Source of the DNA: Acanthopleura granulata
Taxonomy: Eukaryota > Mollusca > Polyplacophora > Chitonida > Chitonidae
DNA length: 64,000 nt
NCBI GenBank assembly: GCA_016165875.1
Contig: JABBOT010000004.1
Span: 7,619,642-7,683,641 of the forward strand
Reading direction: 5' to 3'
Made by a program: the position numbers and the translations under genes. The notes beneath the pieces are model-generated. The model saw only the letters and a list, made by a program, of their open reading frames with translations. It made no database searches and was not told where the DNA came from. Below, piece by piece: positions 51,421 through 63,100 of this stretch. Position 1 is the first letter of the stretch, and each line of letters begins with the position of its first letter.

Positions 51421-53258
51421 GTTAATCATGGTATGTACCTTCAGGTTCTTTTGTTTCAAGATGAATCGGAGGTTCTGCTAAATGATCTAGGATACTTAAA
51501 ATCATTTCTTTAGAGGTAAGATCTGAAAACCTATGGTGAATATATACGTCTTTCATTCATAACAGCTGGTCATAGTATACTTTCATGGTGACGTCCGTCA
51601 AAAGAATTGCAGGTACTTATAAATCAGTAATACTGTACCTATAATGAATTATCTGTAGGAGATTTTCAGGTAAATGAGAGTTATGCAGCATTCCGAAGCG
51701 ATTCCTGTCTCCAAAGTAAAAATGCTGACACTTACAATTGTTGCAATCTGCATCTACTCATGCTGGTGAAAGTAGATATCTCAGGTTTTTAAAATAGATG
51801 TATGTGCAGTCGGGTGATCCGATGGGTCATTTATATGGACAAAGTGAGTTGGATGGTACAATAAGACCAGCATAGAAACTGGCTGAAGCTGCTTAATCAG
51901 ATTTGCGAAGATTTCATGAACTGACATGTACAATGTGTAGTCAAAAAGAGAAGAAGAGTCACGAAATTGCCTTGCGAATAAACATTTCATGCGCTATTCC
52001 CAGTTATCTGTGTAATATCTATATAAAATCATTTTGGTTTTAAAAATATATGTATAAATTTTATACAGGGCTTATTTTATTTCAGCCAGGCCTGTTCTGT
52101 GTTTAATAAAGCTGACATAAACTGACTTGTTCTCTTATTTGTACTTTTATCACATGTCGGAGCTAATAACCATTCGGTTACTTCCTGATTTCCAGGATGA
52201 CCCGATAAGAATGTACATGTATCAGTTGTATAAAAGGTAAGGGTATGCCACACTTTATAGGATAGGTTTAATTATATATCAGACAAAATGAAGGTGTTTT
52301 CTGAGGATGTATATACGAACCATCCTATACGGAAAAAGATAAAATGCCTCTGTATCATGTGGGTAACGGTCATAAGGTACGACATAAAGCTTGGTCAGCA
52401 GTCAGTCCATATCTGTGTTGCAGCAAGTTCCATGCTGTATATCGATCAAGCAAAATGAATTCGTGGCGGACGTGGTTTGTATACCGTTTATGATATGATT
52501 GGCAAATGTATCCCAGTTTCGTGTCCATTCACATCCTACATGCTCTAATATTCTCATCGTGAAGGCATTATTCTCTGTGTGTGTCATCAAAGGGCCATAA
52601 AACTATACAATTTGCCTGACCCATGCAGGGATGGTTTACAGAACAGAGTAACTGTGCAACTTTTGGGACAGCCTTTTGTGATCTCCCTTATACCAGTACA
52701 TACAAGTGCCAGTACTGTGTGTTAAGAATCAACCCGCTTTGATATAATATCAGTCAATATCACTAACAAAAGGCTGCCTCTCCTAAGTACTGAATCTCTC
52801 ATTCCCGCCACTTTTTCAAAATGTTCTGTCTGTAATGGTGTCATAAGACTCGAACTTGAAGACCACTTTTCTCGTTATTTATGATGTGCACAAATAGGTC
52901 TATTCATATGAATTCTGAAACTAAGGTGACCAATACCCACTTGGATTTAACCCTCTATAGCGATCTCACTCAGCAACAGGATTATGCATATAGTAATGAA
53001 GTGTACATATATTCAACCAAGTCACCCATGCACCTGTCACACACACAGCGTGGGTCCGTAAATCTATGAATGGCATAAGGCGATAAATACATGTATACAA
53101 TGTTCACAAATCCAAGTAGACCTATAGTTGTATATCCTCATTATGGGTCGTTTAAATTCATAGATTTTAGGAACGTCTTCTAATATCATGAAAGTTGCCG
53201 ATCATATTTATATTCATGAATTTTGCTGATCATCTTGAAGAAAAGTGCAATGATATCG
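51421..53258. other. intergenic stretch with unassigned open segments
   Basis: No assignable gene. Minus-strand frames at 51781-51990 (69 codons) and 52402-52590 (62 codons, containing RILEHVGCEWTRNWDTFANH) look protein-like but have stops or frameshifts around them and no recognised family. The minus-strand stretch just above (about 52600-52850) also reads open with one internal stop. These could be decayed coding or transposon sequence. A plus-strand micro-exon candidate lies at 52196-52236. Confidence 0.35.
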
Positions 53259-56165
53259 TCAAACAGTGGTAACGTACATCACCATGCCCCTTGGAGCATC
53301 CTTGTCTTTGTCTTCAGAATGCAATGACACTGATTCTTCAAACCGACAATCCTCTGATCGATGCCAGCGCCTTGTTACTTTCATATACGTTTCACGGTCC
53401 TCTGTTTTGTTAAACATGTAATCAACAACAGGTCGGGCAAAGAAATGACCTATTCCAGAACCGATAGCAATGCCCAGTAACACCCACACGTTGAAGGTCA
53501 TGACACTCAACATCAGAAAATATGCAAGGATCACTTGACAAATGTGAAGAATGCTCTGGATTAGATGACGGGGATAGGAAATCATACTTGGTCGACAGTC
53601 TGTGAATCTGTACAGAGACAGAAGAAAAAGAAATGACTTCAAGGATTATATACCCTTTTGAACTGTCAATCAAGGGCAAACATTTGGGTAGCATTAACAG
53701 TGAGAATGTAATTATAACTAGCCTAGTGTATTGGGACATGGGGCGTGTTGCATCCATGGATATAGTCTTAACATTATATGTATTAAAGTTTAATAAAGAC
53801 AAACCTTATTTTCTACAAATTCGGCTTATGTCACATGAGCGAAATTTTCTCACTTCATGACAGAATAAGAGTGATTTCTTTCACCCACAAAACTAATCGT
53901 CATAAAAAAAGAATAAGTCTTAACTGATAACCATTAAAATACAGAAATATTCTCCAAACAGCTTTATTATACCATTCCATGTTTGTACCTAAACCGGCCT
54001 CTTGAAACTAATATTACTTAAACAGAAAGACACCCTATAAAACTTACTTCTTGACATGAATAGTCATCGACAATCGCTGGATATGTCTGAACTCCAGCAG
54101 TCCTTCGAACAGGGCAGCAACGGCCATTGATAGCAGCACAGCAGCAACAAGACCTGGGGATCAGAACAAAACTATGGGGCTCTGCAAAACAGACACAAGT
54201 ATATATTCTCCACCAAAAATTCTATCAATAATAATAATATTCGATCAGAACATCATTCATATTTATGGTATATAATCAATAGTGTAACACTCGGGTGCAT
54301 ATTAAAAAAATATAGGTAGTCAACATAAGACAGTATAGCGGACTTCCACAAATAATACTCTTATTTCAAGACAACTATCCTATAATGGAACTGAGGAGAT
54401 TATATTAAACACATTTCATACAAGGTTTTACTCACTAAAAACTGTAATGATTATACATTAGACGAAGAAAATGTCTAGATGACCACGTGCATTTCATCAT
54501 AACAAGGTAGATATTGTAAATTCTGAAAACTCTGCTTAACAGATTGATAAATATGTACAAAGTTCTAATCTCATATAAGAAAGTTTAAATTCTGATTTCA
54601 TTAGGGGCCTCCGTGGCTCAGTCGGTTAGCGCGCTATCGCAGCACAATGACCCGAAGCCTCCCACCAATGCGATAGCTGTGAGTTCAAGTCCAGCTCATG
54701 CTGGCTTCCTCTCCGGCCGTAAGTGGGATGGTTTGCCAGCAACCTGCGGATGGTCGTGGGTTTCCCCCGGGCTCTGCCCGGTTTCCTCCTATAGATAATG
54801 CTGGCCGCCGTCGTATAAGTGAAATATTCCTGAGTATGGCGTAAAACACCAATAAAATAAATAAATAAATAAACAAAATAAAATAAAATTATATTCCGTA
54901 TAAAGTGATTCGGAGGTTACATGCGTACCTATGACATGAAATTCATGTGTACCTATGACTCAGAAATTTATGCTTTCCTATTCACCAAATAATATATGTA
55001 GAACTGACATATTTGAGAAATACAAGGTAGAACTTTCCAGGTTTAAATCTCCTTTAGATAATGCATGACAGACGGGAGTTGTCCACTGTTTGAGAATGAG
55101 CAGTCACATTTCTCAAGTATGCATACCGGTTTCGTCGCTTAAAAATCAAACATCGACGACTCCTTTAACAGCAGTTATCTTTACTGATTGTTTCAGAGAG
55201 CCATACCTTTGTTTAATAAATACGAATACAGCTATTTGATTTTTGATGTGGTTAAATGTGTAGTATAAGACAGGAAATAGAAAATCCGTTGTGGTTACAA
55301 AGAACGTGATTAAATTTGTGAAGAAGATCTGTACCTGACTTCGTTCCTGTGGTCCATCCTGCAAACAATATAACCTTGTTGTTGTCTAATTCGAATACTC
55401 CCTGAAATTGAAACAAAAGACAAGAAACACTATGTACATGTGTGCGTATATGTCTTTCGAGAGATAACAAAATGTACAAGTCACGTACACTTGTTTCATA
55501 TTATACTTCTTATAATATATAATAATATATAATTCGCCTTTTTCATCGAGTTATGCACAAATATAATGATACTGCAGAAGGTCCGCCAGCAACCTGTGGA
55601 CGGTCGTGGGATTCCCTCGGGCTCTAACAAGTTTCCTAACATACTAGTGATGGCCGTCGTCGTATATGTTAAACATTCTTGAGCACTAGGCGTAAAACAC
55701 CAATAAATAAATAAATAAATAACAAACACAAAGCAGAAAGAATACAGTAGGAGACATATCTGTACACGTTGCTTATTAAATGAATACAGCTTGTACATAA
55801 AGTGTGCCAGTTAAAGACACGAAGTCTAAACTTGCTATATACGTATACGCATAGTTACATATATAAAGTCAACGATTTTCCATTGCTTGGTTTCAACAGT
55901 TTATTGGCCTGTACAAGTGCGGGTATATCGAGTTTACTGAAGACAGAAAAGAATTTGAAGTCAAAGGTTCCAGACATACATCATTTCACACACCTATATA
56001 TAAATACATAATGAACTATTAATGGTATTTATGTTATATATTATGGGACACGCATAATTTGAAAGAAATATTGAAATAATTGAATCACTAAAATGAAAAG
56101 TGTCAAATGAATTACAAGCCTAACTACAAAGGTATTTAGAAATCTAGATTACAACCAACCTGCAT
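53259..56165 (-). CDS. SLC31A2: Ctr-family copper transporter, CTR2-like
   Basis: Trimeric three-helix copper channel or regulator of the SLC31 family. Firm exons: 55335-55401, 54048-54153 and 53259-53607, with GT-AG borders and matching phases. Helix 1 is GLVAAVLLSMAVAALFEGLL after FELDNNKVILFAGW, the usual pre-helix segment. Helix 2 contains YFLMLSVMT (MxxxM at residues 92 and 96), the conserved copper-selectivity pair. Helix 3 has GIAIGSGIG (GxxxGxxxG). HICQVILAYF and FNVWVLLGIAIG favour CTR2 over CTR1, as does the lack of a long Met/His-rich ectodomain. The first exon is inferred: ATGCAG at 56160-56165 precedes GTTGGT and joins in phase 0, giving 175 residues. The tail after helix 3 is long (about 57 residues), charged and rich in Asp, Glu and Lys. 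The start is uncertain; the core family call is firm. Confidence 0.88.
54607..54895 (+). mobile_element. full-length SINE upstream of CTR exon 54048-54153
   Basis: GGCCTCCGTGGCTCAGTCGG head, GTGAGTTCAAGTCCAGCTC B-box region, GTAAGTGGGATGGTTTGCCA, CGTCGTATAAGTGAAATATT and an AAATAAATAAATAAAC tail. It lies in the intron between the CTR exons at 55335 and 54153, antisense to the gene. Confidence 0.93.
55574..55723 (+). mobile_element. 5'-truncated SINE in the proposed CTR intron 1
   Basis: GGTCCGCCAGCAACCTGTGG, GACGGTCGTGGGATTCCCTC and GCGTAAAACACCAATAAATA followed by AAATAAATAAAT. More diverged in the middle than the other copies. Confidence 0.8.
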
Positions 56166-57150
56166 GATAATCGATCGTCTATATGTTAACACGAAACTCC
56201 AAAGTTATCCGTCATAGTTTCCCATTTTCAGATAAATCTTGTGGTAAACAGCCGCGAGTTTTCCGAGCGGGCAGTATAGGGCTACAGAAGGCATTAGCAC
56301 AGACAGCGCTTTAGGAGGCAAATGCAGCAAAACTTACATGCGTGCCCTTTACTTCTTGATCGCAACCAGAGGAAAGATCACCCGACCATAGCTTGGTCTT
56401 TGTGACTTATAAGGTCCCTGTTTTGTTGTTTTATGGGATTATCTGCATTTTCTAGAATATCGTGACACCCAGTATGTATGTCTGTGTGCGCGCTTCAAGC
56501 ACAAAAGTTGTGTTTTCGGTGCCACGTGCAAAGTATGACATACAGCTAGAACTCGAAGAAAACTCAGATGTACATTGACGCAGTTATAGTGCTGAAGTCG
56601 TACATGTATAAGCACGATGACTTTTATGTCACTATATATTAAAGAGGAAGTGTGTACATTGTCAAAAGAAATCATAACTGACACACATGAGATATGTTCC
56701 CTTCCCTCAGGATACCCGAGCCTTTACAATCTTTATCTGATGTAATTATAGATGGATATACGGTCAACGGTTTTCAAGGCGTGTGTAATTTCTTTTAATG
56801 AATATGATTATGGCTGTTTACTCATGGTAAACACATTATTCATGTTTATGCCGGAAATCTAATTCGGTACATCTTGGATTTTTTTGTGTAGGATGCATGT
56901 ATAAGGCTGCTGTCAAACGTAGAATGATGAAATTAGGTCTGTCATGTGCCATGTTTGTAATCTTAATACCCAATGTTACATTAAGCAAAAAAAATGCTTC
57001 AAATGTCCAGATAAGTGCTCATCTATACCAGGCTATGTTGACTGCACGGATAACGTAATTACCTCTTCAAAGAAAAGACAACACTAGACCAAGTGTATAT
57101 ATGTATCGATAAAGAATCATATTCATGCTTCAAAAAACATAATGCATTTT
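56166..57150. other. spacer upstream of the CTR-like gene
   Basis: Probably holds the promoter of the copper-transporter gene. I saw no TATA box or clear regulatory motif. A minus-strand open frame at 56439-56684 has no splice support and is not called. Confidence 0.4.
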
Positions 57151-57156
57151 TTTATT
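57151..57156 (-). terminator. AATAAA polyadenylation signal for the unknown gene
   Basis: TTTATT on the plus strand reads AATAAA on the minus strand, about 300 bases beyond the proposed stop codon at 57454. Confidence 0.4.
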
Positions 57157-57453
57157 CCTGTGATGTACGATAATCGAGATATCGCAGTTCAAAGTTAGCA
57201 AAAATGCCCATGTTACAAAATCGGACGGGTCCCCATGGTCTCAGTTTTAACCAGTCAAGGGCGAGATAGTTCTACCACCCGAGAAGGCAGCTGTTTCTGC
57301 CGTGACGTCACCCGTTCCTATTTGACAATTTTGCCACAGAGAAGTAGTGTTTAATCAGCCGTTATCCTTTTCCAGCGAGACAGTGGTAGGGGAATGCCTT
57401 CTCGGGTTATTTTCCAAGGTCTCAACCAGAATACAATAATGCGTGGAATACGA

Positions 57454-60182
57454 TTATAATAATAAGCGGGACCGTACACCACACATAATGGAGTGTCTCA
57501 CTCGTCTAATACTGAAGAGTGTGGGACACGGGTGACACGACGTTGTGTTTTCGGTTTCTCTCAAATGTCGTATCTCATGGCCTGGTAAGAGTTCCAGACT
57601 AAAAAGTGATTTATAGAGTTACCAAGCACATGTGTAGATTAGTCTTTATTTGACTTTCAGATTTGACTTAGATAAATTCTTACCTTGTTCGGAACGTCTT
57701 GGAAATCCTAATATGGTCGGATTGAAACCGCCTAATGTGTTTAGACGAGTCCACAATGTCACTCAAGAATACACATTTGTTCGCAGTCATAAACATTGTG
57801 ACAAGAAGATATAGTGGGGAATCTGGACCCTCTTCTACGAATTCCCTTAACGTTACGAGCTCGTAGCTGCCATTGAGATGTAATGCCTCCAGTCTAAATA
57901 TGCTATCTACGTGCTCGTAACGGTAAGAGGGCTTCGTGCAAGCGGGCCCAAGCGACTGGAGTACTTTTTTGTACTTATGTCGTGATGTGGCTGAAGCCAT
58001 AATACCAAACTCGCACTGAGGTGTTTAAAGGAGATTAACTCATACAGCAGAGAGGCTGTTTTCACGAGGATTTGCTCATATACGCTATATGAGAACTTCA
58101 GCGTAGTGATGGTGCGATAGTGGAGTTTAACAATGAATTAGAGGGCCATATCCCGCTGTTTCCTCCGCGGTAAAACCTCTTGGTTTGGTTAATGTACACG
58201 CCTTCTGAGTTCCTCTAAAAGAAGTTATTTATTTGTCACAGTGCACTAAATTAAAACACATAAAGACGTAAATCTAGTCTCCTTAAATACCATAATGGAT
58301 TTTAGTTGGAAGGAGGTCGAAGGAAGTTTCTTAGGAGTAGGCTCAACTTTCAGAATATGGAATATTAATTACTATGAGTAAATTGACAGCTTCACTGGCT
58401 TTTAATCATCTGATTTTGTAATGTTATCTTGCTCAGATCAACTGGAGAACAATTATACAACTTGCACCCTCGTTGGCACTGAATCGTAAATCGTCAGCGA
58501 ATGATACTGGCTATATGACTAATATAACAACATCATAATCTTCGCTACTTGCTAAGTGTGTGTACTCATAGCCTACATAAATATACATTCATACACCGGA
58601 TGAGATTTACGTATAATAAATTCGACAGAATTAACCACCACATAAAAGTACTGAGTGTCCCGGTACAGTGCTTTTCTGTAAAATTTCCTCAATATTCGAC
58701 ATTTTGAATTTCAGATGATTAAACAAGAAACCGAATTTCAGATGTTTAAGTTCGAAAACACAATTCGGTGTACTCTGGCTATTTGAAATAAAGTATGACT
58801 TTCTGATAATTACAATCTGTAACACAGTTGTCTTTTTCGCAAACCGTGGACAGACTGGACATTTATTACACCAAACGCCACGAATTCACAATTATGCACA
58901 TCCCGCGTGACACAGTTAGGCGTTCACTGACTGAGTCCAATTCAGACGTAATCTTACTCACAGTGTGGAGCCGGAAGAAGTCTTAACCCTTGTAAAATGA
59001 TTGTAGACCAATTAAAATTCAGTGAAGCAATGGCCTTGACACCCTAGCTGTTTGTTGTTGTAGCTATGTGCCCTACAGGTATTTAACAGTTTCCTCACCA
59101 TATACTGTTCGCTAAAACCGGGTATAATGCTAGAAAGATCGAGGTCGTAAGGGAATATATAGCCACTGACCCAGTGTCTGATATAAACTACTACATGACT
59201 GTGTCTAACATACCTTGCCTTGTTTACAAAGAACACTTTAAATTAAAAAAATATGACACCTACATATTAATATTTCTGGGCGTGGATGACGACACAGGAT
59301 TTGTACTTTTGCATTTGGCTGTTAATAACTTTTTGTGAACTGCGTGCAATATGCAATGTATTCTAATACATGCACATTTTCACCTTTTCGGACAGTTAAT
59401 GTGCGTGTTAGAGTTAAAAACACCTTATACTACCACACCACTGGTCCACTCCATTACCTTCGACGCCATGTACATGTTATACTTTATTTACTGCATTTCA
59501 CATGGGACGAGCGGAATAAATATGTATACGAACTGACATGCATGTTGATAATTACTTACTGAATGTTCTTCACCCGCCTGCGGCTCATCAATTGCCATAA
59601 TGTAGCGGGAATTGGTGTATATGATCCCAATGCTAAGCTGTGTCAAGAGGTCTAGACAACCAGTATTATCAATCAGCTCACCAATGGGCCCGTACATGAA
59701 AGAGGAGAAGCCATATTTATAGGTGGCCCAAGCACCTGTTAAAATTTTAACCTATATAGCTATTCTACAGAACTATCCCACAATGGACAACACTGAGTGC
59801 TATCTACTCAACCGATGAATAAATGGAAACGGGTAATATGTCTCAGCAAGGTGTGCAAAATATGAAAAAAACAGAAACTTTTTAAGAAATTTATTCTGCA
59901 TTTAATGTGTCATTTGTAATTGGGTTTTGCATGTACTTTATTTGTAAGCGAGTACGTTAATGCCCCCAGAACATAATGACAAACTAGGGCGTATATTTAC
60001 TATTCAGTAAAATGGGTCACGCGTCCTGTGCCTTTGATCCACTTACCCCATTTCAGATAGCCATCTGAATTTTTAGAGTTCTGAACAAAGATTTCAAGGA
60101 TATAACTTTTCCCATGCTTTTTAGAGTGTTGTCCCGGAAGCATCACCCCAAAGACAATAAAAGACAACGGACAAATTAGCAT
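57454..60182 (-). CDS. unrecognised gene, possible secreted protein of about 273 residues
   Basis: Five exons join in phase on the minus strand: 60047-60182, 59560-59735, 59099-59218, 57684-58015 and 57454-57511. Strong borders are GGG|GTAAGT after exon 1, TTAACAG before exon 2, TCA|GTAAGT after it, CCTCAG before exon 4 and a long pyrimidine tract ending TTCAG before exon 5. The acceptor of exon 3 is weak. Residues 1-18 (MLICPLSFIVFGVMLPGQ) resemble a signal peptide. Later blocks include GFSSFMYGPIGELIDNTG, HWVSGYIFPYDLDLSSIIPG and FVEEGPDSPLYLLVTMF, with one N-glycosylation motif (NGS). I do not recognise the family. Exon 4 also has its own ATG at 58000, so it could instead start a separate gene. 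No ortholog, expression or domain evidence is available here. Confidence 0.4.
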
Positions 60183-63100
60183 TTCCTATTATAACCATAT
60201 CTGGTACAGGTATAGAACTTACCCGCATCCATATATCATCTTCATAAAATACTATAGGTCCCCTTTTTTATGCCGTTCCTCTTTCTAACGGTGAGTATAA
60301 TGCTGTCAGCTCAAATGTTACATTTTAAGTACTGTAATAATACGTAGCAAGTGCTATGTCATGATGGCAAGAAGTGTTACAATCTAAAATCAGTACCCCC
60401 GAGTATGCACCAATAATAACCTCAAGAGTTATTGCCCTTACTATACTCTCTGATATGGTTAGAGAGAGTTTACTTGTTAACACACCTTGTTTCTATTGGG
60501 GAAAATGTTACTTTTATTGCCTTAATCTTTCGTTGGAGTGTGCAAAGTTTGCAATCAAGACGATGTTGGTTTCCTCCATGTTTACTTGTATGACCAAACA
60601 ATCTGAACTAATCTGAAATAGCCGCATACTTTAGGGGCAGGAATGATATTGCGGATGTGAGCCAACTACATCTATCCCCGGGCATCTTCTAGGAATTGCC
60701 CTCATTCAGTGTTATGTTAAATCTAAGTGTAAAATCCGACATTCATATAGTACTCGTAGACCATGAGTGGATGTTTCAAGTCAATGATCGCAAAAGCCTA
60801 TTTCCAATTACACAATCTTTCCAATTATGTAAGGAATGTGTAAGAGGTAAAATATATATGGTACATACAGCTGTTTCAAAGGCTAGTCAGTCCGTGTGAA
60901 TATAGAATCCTCATTTCTTGAGAATTCTCGTATCCAAGGATTACAGTCCTGTAAGTGACAAACAGTTGTGGGCACGGTATACTAACGATGGTATATATCT
61001 GCCGGGCAAGGGACAACTTTCCTGGGCGGACAGGTTGGCAAAAGCGTCCGTGATGCCGAGTTGGTGATGTATGTTTAACTCCTCGGAAATATACACAGTC
61101 AATATCAGGGTACACTGGGATGAAATGTACGTAATCGCACAAAGAGACAATGAGCGATATAAGCTCCAAATTAACGCCTGAAACAAAATTGCAACTGGCG
61201 AAACACAAGCTCACACAGTGCTATGTATAGAAAAATGGAGTATAAAGTGATGAATGACGAATGTCGAAAGGCATGAAAGCCGACATCTCCAAATCCTACA
61301 AAATCCTTCTAAGTGGACAAGAGTAAATATGACTGCTCTGAAAAGACGACGAGCTTAACAACTTCGTCGCTCATATTTATAGACTGACGAAAATTTTGGA
61401 TCGTTTGTTCGTAAACATGTTTACAATATGGGTACATCTTTCCTGAATGCAGGCTTTCTGTACAATAACACGAAACTGACAAATACAGAAGCCTCGAGCG
61501 CACGCGGCTGAATTCCTTTGCAGGCTATAACGTACACAGAGGGGAAAATGTTGGTAAGAAACTGAATCGGTTACCGTAGAAAAACATATCACACGATATT
61601 TTAAGGACCGGGCTCGTAACACCTCAACACCGCTGAGACTGTGGGATAAACGGTGGACCGAAAATGAAAAGTCCCTTAGCCTTTGGATGCATGGCAAAAG
61701 TCGCAAACGATCCCACGAAAGGTAGGTTAAAAATCGACAACTCATTGTTAAGACGTGCCAGGTACTAGGACAACAAATGTCAGTCCTGCGTGGACTTCTG
61801 TCAACCGAGTGCAAAAGTGAGATGTAATTTAAGCCATTAAAGGTTTTTATTTTTCCTAACACAGGTGAGAAAACCCGATTTCTGAAAATTATTCTTATAT
61901 AATAATGACTTGTAGATTCATTGTTCAAGAAACCTTTTCTGTTAGAAAAGTCCTTTTTTTACCACACGGACTCGTATATTTCTTCGAGTTTTACCACTAC
62001 AGTCGCTTACGTGGTGAAACACTCATAACAGGAGAAACATGTGATATGTGTGGTGTTCACACATTATTTCACGCGATGACAAAACGACCATTATGACTGT
62101 TACTTTACAGTTACTGTGAAAATATCCTCAACAGTTTGAGCTGCTTGCCAGCACATAACTTGCATATAAATCAAAATTTGGATATCAGAGATATTCTTCT
62201 AAAGCAAACAAACCTAGATCACTGTCTCTGTTATTCCAACATACATTTGTGGATCCCAAATAACTTAAATGAGTACTGCTACCAATAAAACTGCATTTTT
62301 TTTAAACTAAATGGCTAAATACGGTCTATCTATACGATTGTTAGGCAATCAGATCTTCCTTGCTCACCTAATTTCATTTTTGGTGTCCCCTCCAATCGGT
62401 TATGGGTTATGTATCAGAATGGGTTATGTATCAGAATGGATTGTGTATCGGCTCATAGTTTGACGCATGTGGTATTATTGGAATACCTTTTATCCAAAAT
62501 TGAAATCGACCCGTTTAATTTTAATGAATCGGTCCTAACTTTCCAGCTTTATCCATTTTTAATAGTTCTTGTTGGTTTGTTGTTGGTCATTATGGTTAAA
62601 GATAGTGGACGTTCCGGATCGATAATTGCAAGAATATTTTAGCCACCATGAATTTTCTCAAACGCATCTGACTATCTAAGCTGCCAAAATTTCATGGACC
62701 ATTTCGTATTTGCCTGTTACAGCGCTTCCTCTGTTACAGGACCCCAACTCTATGAGGAGGTCCGCGGAAAGGGCTTTTTATTCGGGTCATAATTTTACTC
62801 ACGGTAGCTATATGAATGACCCTGGACCCTGCTTTTATGAAGCATAATTATCCGAATATTCTATAACAGTGTTGGAGAAATATGACCTCCATTTAGCTAA
62901 GGGTTACTTAGCACAAAGTAAGCTTCATGCAATTGACCCCAGGGGCTCCGGAACCTATATAGGTGGCCCCTTGACTCTCACCTGTTGGGCTAGGGTAATA
63001 TACTTCCTGTTTCAATTTCCCCCTCCCACGTTCCGCCGCCTCATGCAATGCACTTATCTAGCAACCCTTCATAAGCAGTCACAAATTGGCCACTTCCGGC

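Noticed and set aside
57684..58015. First coding exon of the copper transporter
   Set aside because: It ends in phase 2, and joining it to 55335-55401 creates an immediate in-frame stop. It joins in frame to 57454-57511 instead.
61377..61928. 183-codon minus-strand open frame, the longest in the window
   Set aside because: Composition is rich in Arg, Cys and Ser, no domain is recognisable, splice borders are absent and it overlaps another open frame. Length alone does not support a gene.
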